From: JAJRXR01 sp041987545
GTDB lineage: Bacteria; Planctomycetota; Phycisphaerae; Phycisphaerales; UBA1924
DNA length: 64,000 nt
NCBI GenBank assembly: GCA_041987545.1
Contig: JBHIWH010000002.1
Location: 310,001 to 374,000, forward strand
Direction of reading: 5' to 3'
Below are positions 51,450 to 60,912 of the stretch, in pieces. The position numbers and the translations under genes were made by a program. Each line of letters begins with the position of its first letter. The stretch's first letter is position 1. The notes below the pieces were generated by a model that made no database searches, was not told where the DNA came from, and saw only the letters and a list, made by a program, of their open reading frames with translations.

Positions 51450-52070
51450 ATGCCCCTGATCGAGTCACAACCCGACGCCCTGTCCGCGGTGTACGCCCGG
51501 AGTCTGTTCGAGCTGGCCGAGGCCAAGGGCGGGCAGGAGAAGGCGGAGAAGACGCTGGGCGAGCTCGAGGAGATCATCGAGCTGGCGCGTCAGGACCCGC
51601 GGTTCAGCGAGTTCTTGTCCTCGCGCGTGCTCGGCACAGAGGCCCGCGACAAGGCCCTGGTCCGGATCCTGGAGAACGCGGTGACGGGGCTGACGCTCCG
51701 GTTCCTGCGCCTGCTCAACGAGAAGGGGCGCTTGGGCCTGCTGATCCCGATCACCGGGGCGTACGACCAGATCCTGCAGGACCGGTTCGGGCGGGTCGAG
51801 GTGGACGTGTTCACGCCCGGCCCGGTGAGCGCCGACGAGCTGCGCCGTCTCAAGGAGCGGCTCGGGGCGACGCTGGGCAAGGAGGTCATCGTCCACCCCT
51901 ACACGGACTCGCAGATGATCGGGGGCGTGAAGCTCCGGATCGGGGACCAGCTGGTGGACGCGTCGGTCTCCACGCGGCTGCGGAAGATGCGCGACCAGCT
52001 CGAGGAGCGTGGCGGCGCCGAGATCCGCGCCCAGGCGCGGCGGATCATCGAGGAAACAGGCGGGGATTGA
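51450..52070 (+). CDS. atpH: ATP synthase F1 subunit delta
   Basis: A 206-residue OSCP/delta subunit that joins F1 to the stalk. The N-terminal six-helix domain starts near residue 12 (AVYARSLFELAEAKG) and the C-terminal strand-rich domain ends in MIGGVKLRIGDQLVDASVSTRL (near 154-175 by family pattern). AAAGGA is upstream. It is the last ATP-synthase gene here; the next gene is pgk, so atpA, atpG, atpD and atpC must lie elsewhere. Confidence 0.93.
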   Translation: MPLIESQPDALSAVYARSLFELAEAKGGQEKAEKTLGELEEIIELARQDPRFSEFLSSRVLGTEARDKALVRILENAVTGLTLRFLRLLNEKGRLGLLIPITGAYDQILQDRFGRVEVDVFTPGPVSADELRRLKERLGATLGKEVIVHPYTDSQMIGGVKLRIGDQLVDASVSTRLRKMRDQLEERGGAEIRAQARRIIEETGGD

Positions 52071-52162
52071 ACCAGACGAACCGGCTGCCCGGCGGGCGGC
52101 GGGGGCGGGGATAGACTTCGCCCCCGGCGCGGTGGGCGCGCCGCTCCAGAAAGGCTCTCGGG

Positions 52163-53368
52163 ATGGGCAAGAAGTCGATTGGATCTCTCGACGTCGCCGG
52201 CAAGCGCGTGCTCGTGCGCGTGGACTTCAACGTGCCGATGGACGGCCTGAGCGTGGGCGACGACCGGCGGATCCGGGCGGCCCTGCCGACCATCCGGTCG
52301 ATCGTCGACCGGGGCGGGCGGGCGGTCCTGATGAGCCACCTGGGCCGCCCCAAGGGCGAGGGGTACGAGCAGTCGCTCTCGCTGGCGCCGGTCGCCAAGC
52401 GGCTGGGCGAGCTGCTCGAGAAGCCCGTCGCGTTCCCGTCCAGGGACTGCGTGGACCAGGCGTCGGCCGACGCGGTCAACGCGATGGCCGACGGCGACGT
52501 CGTGCTGCTCGAGAACCTGCGGTTCAACAAGGGCGAGAAGGCGGGCGACGCCGGCTTCGCGACCAAGCTGGCCGCCTTCGGCGACGCGTACGTCAACGAC
52601 GCGTTCGGCACGTGCCACCGGACCGACGCCTCGATGGTCGCGGTCCCCGCGGCGATGGGCTCCAAGCCCCGCGTCGCCGGCTTCCTGGTCGAGCGGGAGA
52701 TCAAGTTCCTGCAGAGCGCGATCGAGGCGCCCGAGAAGCCGTTCGTCGTCGTGCTGGGCGGGGCCAAGGTCTCCGACAAGATGGGCACGATCGACCGCCT
52801 GCTGCCCAAGGCCGATGCGATTCTGATCGGCGGGGCTATGGCCTACACGTTCGTCGCCGCCCTGGGCAGGGGCGTGGGGACGAGCAAGGTCGAGACCGAC
52901 CGGCTCGGCGACGCCAAGCGGATGCTCGACAACGCCGCCAACTCGGGCGTGGACCTGTACCTTCCCGTCGATCACGTCTGCTCGACCGCGTTCAGCGAGG
53001 ACGCCGGCGACATCGAGGTCTTCGATGACGCGATCAAGGACGGGTACATGGGCCTGGACATCGGGCCCAAGACGCAAACGCTCTACGCCGGCGTCATCCG
53101 CAAGGCCAAGACCATCGTCTGGAACGGGCCCATGGGCGTCTTCGAGTGGGCGCCCTTCCGCGTCGGAACGAAGATCGTGGGCAAGGCGATCGCCGAGGCG
53201 ACCGAAGCGGGCGCGACGAGCATCGTGGGCGGGGGCGACTCGGCGGCCGCGGTCGAGGAGTTCGACCTGGCCGACCGGATGAGCCACGTCTCCACCGGCG
53301 GCGGCGCGAGCCTGCAGATGCTCGAGGGCAAGCCGTTCAGGGCGCTCGAGCTGATCGAGGACGCCTGA
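52163..53368 (+). CDS. pgk: Phosphoglycerate kinase
   Basis: A 401-residue Pgk, which transfers phosphate between 1,3-bisphosphoglycerate and ADP in glycolysis. The opening RVLVRVDFNVPM (near 15-26), SHLGRPKG (near 58-65), LLENLRFNKGEK (near 112-123) and the nucleotide loop VGGGDSAAAVEEF (near 356-368) are present. Length is normal. It is 92 bases after atpH and ends one base before the convergent MscS gene. Confidence 0.96.
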   Translation: MGKKSIGSLDVAGKRVLVRVDFNVPMDGLSVGDDRRIRAALPTIRSIVDRGGRAVLMSHLGRPKGEGYEQSLSLAPVAKRLGELLEKPVAFPSRDCVDQASADAVNAMADGDVVLLENLRFNKGEKAGDAGFATKLAAFGDAYVNDAFGTCHRTDASMVAVPAAMGSKPRVAGFLVEREIKFLQSAIEAPEKPFVVVLGGAKVSDKMGTIDRLLPKADAILIGGAMAYTFVAALGRGVGTSKVETDRLGDAKRMLDNAANSGVDLYLPVDHVCSTAFSEDAGDIEVFDDAIKDGYMGLDIGPKTQTLYAGVIRKAKTIVWNGPMGVFEWAPFRVGTKIVGKAIAEATEAGATSIVGGGDSAAAVEEFDLADRMSHVSTGGGASLQMLEGKPFRALELIEDA

Positions 53369-53369
53369 G

Positions 53370-54407
53370 CTACGTCCCGGGCCCGCCCTCTCCGCCCGCC
53401 CCCTGCAGCACCCGGACACGGGCGTCGGTGCGGAAGTTGAGGTCCCGCTGCGGGAAGGGGATCTCGATGCCGGCCTCGTCGAGCGCGTCCTTGATCGCCA
53501 GCACGGTCGCGGTGCGGACCTCGAGGAACTCGTGGTTCTCGCTGTAGACGCGGACCTCGTAGTTGATCGACGAGTCACCGAAGCCCACGAGGACGATCTC
53601 GGGGTCCTTGTCCCGGACGCGCTCCTTCACGCCCTTGGCCGCGTCGGTGAGCACGTCGATCGTCTTGTGCAGGTCGGAGCGATAGGCGACGCCGACGGGC
53701 ACCTCGACGCGGCGGTGGCGCGTGTCGGTGTAGTTCTCGATCTTGTTGGACAGGACGTGCGAGTTGGGGAGGATGACCGTCTTGCCGCCGAAGGTGAGGA
53801 TGTTGGTGTAGAAGATGCCGACGTCCTTGACCTCGCCGAACTCGTCGTCGAGCTCGATCCAGTCCCCGATCTTGAAGGGTCGGAGCAGCAGGAGCATGAC
53901 GCCGGCGGCGATGTTGGACAGCGAGCCCTGGAGGGCCAGGCCGATGGCGATGCCGGCGGCGCCGATGAGGGCCGCGAGGCTGGTCGTCCGGACGCCGAGG
54001 ATCTCGAAGGCGATCGGGACGGCCAGGATCCAGACCGCGTACTTGACGATCCGCGAGATGAACGTGACGACCGTGCTCTCGAGCTTCAGGCGGTCGAGCC
54101 CGGCCTTGGTCAGCCGCGAGACCCACCGCGCGACGAACATCGTGATGACGACGAGGACGATGAGCGCGAGCAGGCCCTCGCCCAGGCTGATGACGGCCGG
54201 GCCGAACGCGTCCCAGGCGGTCGCGAACGTGGGGTCGGAGATGAACTGATCGAGACGGTCCGCGAACGAGTCGATCGACTGGGCGATCGCGGAGCCGACC
54301 TCCTCGGTCGAGGCGGCGTCGCCCGCGCCGGGGGCGGCGTCCGCCAGGGAGGGGCCCGAGCCCGGATCGGGTTCGGCGGATTGCGGCGAGGTTGACTGCT
54401 GGAGCAT
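53370..54407 (-). CDS. MscS-family mechanosensitive channel
   Basis: A 345-residue small-conductance channel. Three TM segments end in the pore helix motif (IGLALQGSLSNIAAGVMLLLLRPF, about 165-190 in parts), followed by the beta domain with GEVKDVGIFYT and the TVILPNSHVLSN motif. An N-terminal extension of about 60 residues, acidic and Ser/Pro-rich, precedes the first TM. It opens under membrane tension to release solutes. It is 32 bases after mutL on the same strand. Confidence 0.92.
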   Translation of the reverse strand: MLQQSTSPQSAEPDPGSGPSLADAAPGAGDAASTEEVGSAIAQSIDSFADRLDQFISDPTFATAWDAFGPAVISLGEGLLALIVLVVITMFVARWVSRLTKAGLDRLKLESTVVTFISRIVKYAVWILAVPIAFEILGVRTTSLAALIGAAGIAIGLALQGSLSNIAAGVMLLLLRPFKIGDWIELDDEFGEVKDVGIFYTNILTFGGKTVILPNSHVLSNKIENYTDTRHRRVEVPVGVAYRSDLHKTIDVLTDAAKGVKERVRDKDPEIVLVGFGDSSINYEVRVYSENHEFLEVRTATVLAIKDALDEAGIEIPFPQRDLNFRTDARVRVLQGAGGEGGPGT

Positions 54408-54439
54408 GGCGAGGGTCGTGACTGCTGCGGGACTCGGGC

Positions 54440-56347
54440 CTACCGACGGTCGAAGAGTCGTTCCAGGTCCTCGATCGTAAGGCGCACCGTCGTCGCCCGC
54501 CCGTGCGGGCAGGACCCGGACCGTTCGACCCGCTCGCGCATCGAGAGCAGCTCGGCCAGCTCGTCCTCGGACAGCGCGTCGCCGGCCTTGACCGCGGCCT
54601 TGCAGGCCATCATGTCCAGCACCTCGTGCAGGGCGGCCTCGGAGCCGGGCGTGAAGCTGTCCCGCTCGACGCGCTCGAGCAGGTCGGTCATGAAGTCCAG
54701 GGGATCGACGCCGCGGCTGAAGAGCAGGCTCGGGAAGGAGTGGACGGCGATGGTCGCCGGGCCCAGGGGCGCCGCGTCGATGCCCAGGCGGGCCAGCAGG
54801 GGCGTCAGCTCGTCGAGCCGCTCCACGCTCGCGGGGGCCGCGGGGACGGCGACGGGCGAGAGCAGCCGCTGGGTCTCGAGCGTGGCTTCTCCCTCACCGC
54901 CGCTGGTCACGCGGGCCAGGAGCTTCTCGAACATGACGCGCTCGTGCAGGGCGTGCTGGTCGATCAGGACGATGCCCCGCTCGTCCTCGGCGACGAGGTA
55001 GGAGCGGTGCACCTGAAGGACCCGCGTCGCCTTGCGGATCGGAGAAGACGGCGCCTCGGGTGCGCTCGCGGCCACGCGGGGCGGCGCGGGCGCGGCGGCC
55101 GCGGGCTGGGCGAACTCCAGGCGCTCGGTGTCGCGGCCGGGCGACTGGGTCTTGAGCAGCTCGGCGAAGCGGGCGGGCTCGACCAGGTCCGGGGCGGGCG
55201 CCCCCCCACCGCCACCGCCTGGGCGCGGGAGGATCTGCGTGGACGAGGACGCGCCCAGGTCCGGGCGCCGATCGACCGCCGACGGCGTGAGGTCGCGGGC
55301 GCGAAGCGCGTCGCGGACGGCGTGCAGGACGGCCTGGTGCACCATCGACTGGTCGCGGAAACGGACCTCGAGCTTGGCCGGGTGGACGTTCACGTCCACG
55401 CCCTCGGGCGACATCTCGATCATGAGGACCGCCGTCGGATGGCGCCCCGGCTCGATCAGGCCCCGGTACGCCTCGCGGAGCGCGTGCTGGACCGTTCTGT
55501 CCCGCAGCACCCGGCCAGACAGGAACACGTGCTGCGCGCGGGCCGTCGCCCGGGCGAGGGTGGGCAGGCCGGCGAGCCCCCAGATGGACACGCCCCGCGC
55601 GTCGTCGAACTGGTCCCAGGTGACCTCGACGAGCTGGTCGTCCAGCTCGCGGCCGAGGATGTCCAGCACGCGCTCGCGCGGCGACTGGCCCGGGGGCAGG
55701 TCGAGCACGCGGCGCCCGTCCACGCTCGCGGTGAACGCGATCGCGGGGTGGGCCATCGCCAGGTCGCGGACCCAGTCCAGGCACCGGGTCTGCTCGGTCT
55801 GGGGCGTGCGGAGGAACTTGCGGCGCGCCGGCGTGTTGAAGAAGAGGTTGCGGACCTCGATCGTCGTACCGGGCGAGGACGCCGCGGGGCGGACCGGCCT
55901 GACGACGTCGCCCTCAGCGTCGATACGGGCGCCCGCGTCGGCGCCCCGGGCCCGGGAGGTGATCGAGACGCGGGCGACCGAGCAGATGGACGCCAGGGCC
56001 TCGCCGCGGAAGCCTTTGGTCGCGATCCGGTCGAGGTCGGTCGCCTCGCGGATCTTGCTGGTGGCGTGGGGGGCGAGGGCGAGGGGCAACTGCTCGGGTT
56101 CGATGCCCACGCCGTCGTCGGCGACCCGGATCAGCTCGATCCCGCCCCGCTCCAGGTCGAGGGCGATGCGCGTCGCGCCGGCGTCGATCGAGTTCTCGAC
56201 CAGCTCCTTGACGACGGACGCGGGGCGTTCGATGACCTCGCCCGCCGCGATCTGGTTGACCAGCAGGGACGCGAGCTTCTGGATCCGGGGGCGCGTCGCG
56301 ACAGCGGCGTCGTCGCCGATCCGTGGCTCGGTCGTCGGGCGGTCCAT
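54440..56347 (-). CDS. mutL: DNA mismatch repair protein, endonuclease-type
   Basis: A 635-residue MutL. GHKL ATPase motifs are ENSIDAGA (near 50), DDGVGI (near 77) and TKGFRGEAL (near 108). The C-terminal domain carries the metal-binding endonuclease motif DQHAxxExxxxE as DQHALHERVMFE near 462-473, plus ACKAA and CPHGRA segments, so it should nick DNA itself, as in bacteria without MutH. A Pro/Gly-rich linker (about 360-440) joins the domains. mutS is not in the window. No clear ribosome site is seen at the start. Confidence 0.95.
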   Translation of the reverse strand: MDRPTTEPRIGDDAAVATRPRIQKLASLLVNQIAAGEVIERPASVVKELVENSIDAGATRIALDLERGGIELIRVADDGVGIEPEQLPLALAPHATSKIREATDLDRIATKGFRGEALASICSVARVSITSRARGADAGARIDAEGDVVRPVRPAASSPGTTIEVRNLFFNTPARRKFLRTPQTEQTRCLDWVRDLAMAHPAIAFTASVDGRRVLDLPPGQSPRERVLDILGRELDDQLVEVTWDQFDDARGVSIWGLAGLPTLARATARAQHVFLSGRVLRDRTVQHALREAYRGLIEPGRHPTAVLMIEMSPEGVDVNVHPAKLEVRFRDQSMVHQAVLHAVRDALRARDLTPSAVDRRPDLGASSSTQILPRPGGGGGGAPAPDLVEPARFAELLKTQSPGRDTERLEFAQPAAAAPAPPRVAASAPEAPSSPIRKATRVLQVHRSYLVAEDERGIVLIDQHALHERVMFEKLLARVTSGGEGEATLETQRLLSPVAVPAAPASVERLDELTPLLARLGIDAAPLGPATIAVHSFPSLLFSRGVDPLDFMTDLLERVERDSFTPGSEAALHEVLDMMACKAAVKAGDALSEDELAELLSMRERVERSGSCPHGRATTVRLTIEDLERLFDRR

Positions 56348-56370
56348 CGGGGGATTGTACGAGGCGGAGG

Positions 56371-56517
56371 TTCACCGCAGAGGGCCGCGGCGGGCCGCCG
56401 AGCGATTGAACGTCGGCCGGGGCATCGGGCGACGCGGCGCGCTCGTGGCGGCGCTCTGGAGCGCTTGTTGTGGATAACTTCCTCTCTCCGCGGCCCTCCG
56501 CGGTCCTCTGCGGTGCA
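56371..56517. repeat. Inverted pair of 20 bp intergenic repeats
   Basis: TTCACCGCAGAGGGCCGCGG (56371-56390) and CCGCGGTCCTCTGCGGTGCA (56498-56517) are inverted copies, 18 of 20 positions matching, 107 bases apart between mutL and the HIT gene. The second copy is preceded by two further CTCCGCGG units. This looks like a REP-doublet type element. From memory, CTCTGCGGTGAA-like sequences recur between genes in several phyla. Confidence 0.55.
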
Positions 56518-56541
56518 CGCCCCGTGCCTTATGATCCGGGT

Positions 56542-56964
56542 ATGAGCGAGGACAGCATCTTCAGCAAGATCATCCGGGGCGAGATCCCCGCCCACCGGCT
56601 GTACGAGGACGACCACGTGATCGCGATCCTCGACATCAACCCGCTGAGCGAGGGGCACACCCTCGTGATCCCCAAGGAGCCGTCGGCGACGATCGACGAG
56701 CTGAGCGACGACGCGGCCGCCTCGATCGGACGCGTGCTCCCCCGCGTCACGCGGGCGATCAAGAAAACGACCGGCGCCCGTGCCGTCAACATCCTGCAGA
56801 ACAACGGGCGAGAGGCGGGCCAGGAGGTGGACCACGTCCACTTCCACGTCATCCCGTGCTACCCGGACCGGGACCAGGCCGGCCTGAAGAAGAACTGGAC
56901 GCCCGGATCGCTGGACCAGGAGGCGGGCGCGGACCTGGGCCGGAAGATCGCGCGGCTGCTCTGA
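56542..56964 (+). CDS. HIT family nucleotide-binding protein
   Basis: A 140-residue histidine-triad hydrolase of the Hint group (purine nucleoside phosphoramidate-type substrates). The HIT motif is HVHFHVIP (near 97-104), and the opening DSIFSKIIRGEIP is typical. The ATG at 56542 gives the standard N-terminus; a longer frame from 56470 would place the start inside the repeat region. It is alone on its strand between mutL and the YdbT-like gene. Confidence 0.92.
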   Translation: MSEDSIFSKIIRGEIPAHRLYEDDHVIAILDINPLSEGHTLVIPKEPSATIDELSDDAAASIGRVLPRVTRAIKKTTGARAVNILQNNGREAGQEVDHVHFHVIPCYPDRDQAGLKKNWTPGSLDQEAGADLGRKIARLL

Positions 56965-56988
56965 ACGAGCCGGCCGGGATCCGCGCCG

Positions 56989-58476
56989 CTACCAGGTGAG
57001 GCTCGTGCGCTCGGCGCGGGCGGACATCGTCTCGTACAGCCGATCCGCGTCCGGCCGATCGATGTAGGAGATGCGGACGCGGTGGCCCGCGGCGCCGGCG
57101 CCGGCGGTGTCCACGTCGATCGTCGCCATGTCGCGGCGTCGGTCGAAGGGCGACTCGGCGAGTGTGACGGACTGGATCTTGTTGAAGAACGTCGCCGTCG
57201 TCCGGCGGGTCAGGATCCCGGACCGGTACGCGACGCCCTCGTCGAAAAGGGCGTACCCCGAGCGCCTGAGGGCGAGCCGCTCGAGCCAGAGCATCAGCGG
57301 CACGGACACGAGCGCCACGAGCAGCCCCCAGGGCCAGAGGAAGACGCCGGCCAGGGCCGCGGGCAGCAGCCCGACGATGACGCCGACCTTGGCCCGACGC
57401 CGGAACGCCCGGGGCGAGAGCGGGCGCCAGTCGAGGGCGCCCAGGTCGAGCCGGGGCGTGACGGCCCGCACGACGGGCGCCAGGTCCTCGGCGGGCAGGA
57501 GCGGGATGAACCACTTCTGCCCGATGATCTTCTTCTCCTCCAGCTCGGCGCTGCCCCCGGCCGTCTCGACGCGCACGCTCACCCGCCCGAACAGGCGACG
57601 GATCGGCGAGTCGATGACGGAGACGAGCTGGATGCGCCGGCGCGGGATCGTGGCGGTGTACTGGGTCAGCATGCCGCATGTCAGACGGAAATCGTCGTCG
57701 CGCTCGGCGAGCGTGAAGCCGTGCAGGCGGACGATCGACCACACGATCGAGACGACGACCAGCAGTGTCGGGACCGTGATGACGGTCAGAGCGACGAGGA
57801 ACGCCAGGCGCCCGGCCGGCAGCGACTCGGCGATGCGGCGGATGTTGTCGAAGATCGAGAGCTGATCGAACAGATCGAACTCCCAGGCGAGCCCGACGAG
57901 CACCGCCGCGGCCGCCGCGCCACGCATCGAGACCATGCCCAGCCGGATCAGGTCCGGAAGGTCGAGCCGGAGGATGACGTTCTCGTCTGGCTGATCGGCC
58001 GCCCCGTCGCCCTCGGCGGCGTCGGCGGCGCCCTCCGCGGCGCGTGCCGCCCGCAACGCGGCCCGGAGTCTCTCGCCGTGCGCCTGCGACAGGACCCGGA
58101 GCGTCGCCTCCGGCTTCTCGCCCCCTGCGGTCTCGACGCGGATCTCGGCGACGCGGAACAGCCGGTGCAGGGGCCCGCGGGTCGAGTCCAGGGCGTGGAT
58201 GCGGCCGACGGGGATGTGCCGCTCCTGCTTCCAGAGCAGCCCGGAGCGGACGACCAGCTCGCCCGGGTGCAGCTCGTAGCGGTACGTGAAGTACTGGAAC
58301 AGCTCGTAGGCGACGCTCGGGATGAACAGGAGCATGAGCCAGGCCTGCCAGCCCCCCCCTCGGGCGACGAACAGGATCGCGAGCCCGGGGACGATCAGCG
58401 CCCGCGCGTGGGGCACGACGCGGAAGATGACGGAGCTGGGGTGCAGGCGCCCCGACGCGAGCGGCTCAGACGCCAT
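56989..58476 (-). CDS. YdbT-like bacterial PH-domain membrane protein
   Basis: A 495-residue protein with paired TM segments and several bacterial PH (bPH2) domains, at about 60-140, 240-330 and 400-485. Typical segments are YELHPGELVVRSGLLWKQER and VGRIHALDS near 70-100, and a second copy near 420-450. An acidic, Ala-rich insertion lies near 145-165. YdbS and YdbT are paired membrane proteins of unclear role, possibly in envelope stress. The start overlaps the YdbS-like gene by 11 bases. Confidence 0.85.
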   Translation of the reverse strand: MASEPLASGRLHPSSVIFRVVPHARALIVPGLAILFVARGGGWQAWLMLLFIPSVAYELFQYFTYRYELHPGELVVRSGLLWKQERHIPVGRIHALDSTRGPLHRLFRVAEIRVETAGGEKPEATLRVLSQAHGERLRAALRAARAAEGAADAAEGDGAADQPDENVILRLDLPDLIRLGMVSMRGAAAAAVLVGLAWEFDLFDQLSIFDNIRRIAESLPAGRLAFLVALTVITVPTLLVVVSIVWSIVRLHGFTLAERDDDFRLTCGMLTQYTATIPRRRIQLVSVIDSPIRRLFGRVSVRVETAGGSAELEEKKIIGQKWFIPLLPAEDLAPVVRAVTPRLDLGALDWRPLSPRAFRRRAKVGVIVGLLPAALAGVFLWPWGLLVALVSVPLMLWLERLALRRSGYALFDEGVAYRSGILTRRTTATFFNKIQSVTLAESPFDRRRDMATIDVDTAGAGAAGHRVRISYIDRPDADRLYETMSARAERTSLTW

Positions 58477-59011
58477 CGTCGTCGTCCGTTGGCGCCAGGA
58501 CGTCCCTGGCGGCCAGGGCGTCCGGGCGGGCCAGGCCGTGGAGCGTGACCGACGCGTTCTGCGTGCCCGCGGTGTGGACGCTCAGCGACGCGAGGCCGAA
58601 GCGGCGGGACAGAGGGCCCTGCGCGACGTCGGTGTGCTGCACGCGCGAGCGGGGGACGTTGATGACCTTCCGCCAGAGCACGCCGCGGCGGATCTCGATG
58701 CCCCCGGGGCCGACGCGGTAGCTCGTGGCGCGATAGTCGAGCACGGGCCAGCGCCAGGCGGCCCAGAGGATGAGCGTGACGACCAGGAGCACCGAGAGCG
58801 CCACCACCCCGACCACCCAGACGGCCCACCAGTCGAGGACGAGCGCGAGGGAGACCACGACGACGCCCGGGACCAGCACGATGGCCGCGAAGATCAGCCA
58901 CCCGATCCGCTCGACCGTGATATGGCGGCGGTCGAGCGAGCGGGGGCCGTCGGGCGCGGGCTCGGGAGCGGCCGACTCCGTCTCGTTTTGTGGCTCGGGC
59001 TCGGGGTCCAT
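58466..59011 (-). CDS. YdbS-like bacterial PH-domain membrane protein
   Basis: A 181-residue protein with an acidic, Pro-rich N-terminus (about 1-30), two TM helices (about 37-85) and one bPH2 domain (about 90-170) with TSYRVGPGGIEIRRGVLWRK and VPRSRVQHTDVAQGPL. It overlaps the larger YdbT-like gene by 11 bases, the usual gene pair for this family. Confidence 0.85.
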   Translation of the reverse strand: MDPEPEPQNETESAAPEPAPDGPRSLDRRHITVERIGWLIFAAIVLVPGVVVVSLALVLDWWAVWVVGVVALSVLLVVTLILWAAWRWPVLDYRATSYRVGPGGIEIRRGVLWRKVINVPRSRVQHTDVAQGPLSRRFGLASLSVHTAGTQNASVTLHGLARPDALAARDVLAPTDDDDGV

Positions 59012-59087
59012 CGGCCAGCATCATCGCCTGCCCGGGGCGGTGGCGCCACCGGGGCGGGCGGACTGCGAAACGGGCGGGCGGCGGGTC

Positions 59088-60848
59088 CTAGTTCGGAGCG
59101 GCCGCCACGGGATCGTCCTTCTGCGTCCAGACGCGGAAGGCGAACTCGCGGGGTTCGCCCGGGCCGCCGACCACATCCTCGACGTTCGTGAAGTCGTCGT
59201 AGCCGAAGAACTTGTTCTTGTACTTGCCCTGGCGGATGTAGATGTCGCACTCCGGGTCCTGGGCCTTGAACAGGAAGATGCCGCGCTCGCCCGCCACGCC
59301 GTGCCCCTCGGCGACGATGGAGAACCAGTAGTTCTCCCCCGGCTGGAGCGCGAGGTCCGGGTACGACCAGACGAAGCAGTACACAGGCATGCCCGCGTAC
59401 GTGTCACCGGTGTCGAAGATCTTGGGGTTGGCCAGGCGGATGGGGTCGCCCGCGGGCATGTCGCACTCGTTGGGCCACACCTCGCCGACGGTGTTGTCGA
59501 CCAGGCAGTTGGTCGCCAGGTAGGCCTCGATGCGGCAGACGCGGGTCGGGCCGTCCTGGCCGGGCCTGGCGGGCGGGACCTGGAACTGATCGACGGCCCG
59601 CGAGCTGAACAGCGAGCTGGACGGGAAGCTCAGCGAGCTCATGCCCGCCAGGTCGTACTCGCCCTGGTCGCGGAGCAGGCAGCAGCGATGGCCGAAGATC
59701 TTGAACGCGAAGTCGTCGCAGTCGATCTTGTCGGAATCGACGTCATCAACGTCGGTCCACTCGTGGTAGCCGTAGGCCCCGGACTGGTACTGTCCCTGCG
59801 AGCCCTGGATCTTGCCGTCGCCCGCGGTGACCCAGTAGTACACGCCCAGGTCGGAGTAGCCGTAGGGCCCGAGCCAGTACCGGGCGTCGCCCCTGAGCAT
59901 GAGGGGACACCGGACGTCGTTGATGTCGATGTCGCCGTAGACCTCGTACGTGATCTCCCAGAGGTCGGTCCCGTCGAGGTTGCCCGTGCCGGGGCCGATG
60001 AGGGAGAAGCCGGTCTGCTCGAAGGTGTAGAGCACCTGGTCCGGGCGGCCGTCGCAGTCGGATCCGATGTTCAGGCGGGTCACCGGCTCGACGCCCCGGC
60101 TGACGGCCATGACGACGGTGACCTCGTCGATCGACCACCAGCAGTTGTCCTTGATCATGAAGTCGTCGGCGGCGGCGGCCTCGAACGGGGGCCAGACCTG
60201 CGCCTGGATCCCGCCCTCGGCGTCCACGTCCCCGTTGCACCACAGGTCCGCCTCGATCGGCGCCGCGGCGCCCGGGACGTACGCGAGCGTCAGCGTGCTC
60301 AGCTCGTTGTACCGCCCGTCGGCGTCGTCGTGGATCGAGTCGAGCAGCTCGAAGAGCTGGATCTCCACGCGGCCGTCAGGCTCGGCGTAGAAGTCAAAGC
60401 CCAGGAACTCGAGGTCGATCAGGCCCAGGCTGAACAGGTCGAGCGTGCCGGGGAAGACGCACAGGATGCAGGGGTCGATGAAGATCCCGTCGCCCCCGGC
60501 GCCCCGGGCGGACATGATCATGCCCGCGATCAGGCTCGGGAAGTACGCCGTCTGGTTCGTCTTCCAGCCGGCGCCGATGACGTGCGCGTTCGGGGGGAGG
60601 TAGACGTCGAAGCGGGCGTTGTCGGGGTCGTCCTTGGAGCCCCAGCTGTCCATGTTCGAGATGTCGATGTCGATGGTCTCGTACGCGGCGCCCTCCTCCT
60701 CGATTATGGGCGGGTCGGCGCCCTCCCAGCTGGCGCCGGAGGGCGTGGCCAGACGCATCCCGGGCTCGGCGACCTGGGCGGCCGCGGGCAGGGCGGTCAG
60801 CGTGAGCGCGGCGCCAGCCAGCGCGACGAGAAACGAACGGAACGGCAT
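59088..60848 (-). CDS. Large secreted protein with internal duplication, unknown function
   Basis: A 586-residue exported protein with signal peptide 1-24 (ALTLTALPAAAQ). It is acidic, aromatic- and Cys-rich, with no family that I recognise. Two related modules are visible, each ending in a Tyr/Trp-rich segment: YYWVTAGDGKIQGSQGQY ... DDFAFKIFG (near 356-400) and NYWFSIVAEGHGVAGERG ... EFAFRVW (near 515-578). The even Cys content (CILC, CCLL and others) suggests disulfides. GGGGGT precedes the ATG. No CTERM tail or anchor is seen, so it is probably released or periplasmic. It follows birA by 64 bases. Confidence 0.75.
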   Translation of the reverse strand: MPFRSFLVALAGAALTLTALPAAAQVAEPGMRLATPSGASWEGADPPIIEEEGAAYETIDIDISNMDSWGSKDDPDNARFDVYLPPNAHVIGAGWKTNQTAYFPSLIAGMIMSARGAGGDGIFIDPCILCVFPGTLDLFSLGLIDLEFLGFDFYAEPDGRVEIQLFELLDSIHDDADGRYNELSTLTLAYVPGAAAPIEADLWCNGDVDAEGGIQAQVWPPFEAAAADDFMIKDNCWWSIDEVTVVMAVSRGVEPVTRLNIGSDCDGRPDQVLYTFEQTGFSLIGPGTGNLDGTDLWEITYEVYGDIDINDVRCPLMLRGDARYWLGPYGYSDLGVYYWVTAGDGKIQGSQGQYQSGAYGYHEWTDVDDVDSDKIDCDDFAFKIFGHRCCLLRDQGEYDLAGMSSLSFPSSSLFSSRAVDQFQVPPARPGQDGPTRVCRIEAYLATNCLVDNTVGEVWPNECDMPAGDPIRLANPKIFDTGDTYAGMPVYCFVWSYPDLALQPGENYWFSIVAEGHGVAGERGIFLFKAQDPECDIYIRQGKYKNKFFGYDDFTNVEDVVGGPGEPREFAFRVWTQKDDPVAAAPN

Positions 60849-60912
60849 CGTGATACCCCCTCGTGGACGGACACTCCCCGAGCCGGGATTGTCCTCCGGG
60901 GCGGGCCGGGGG

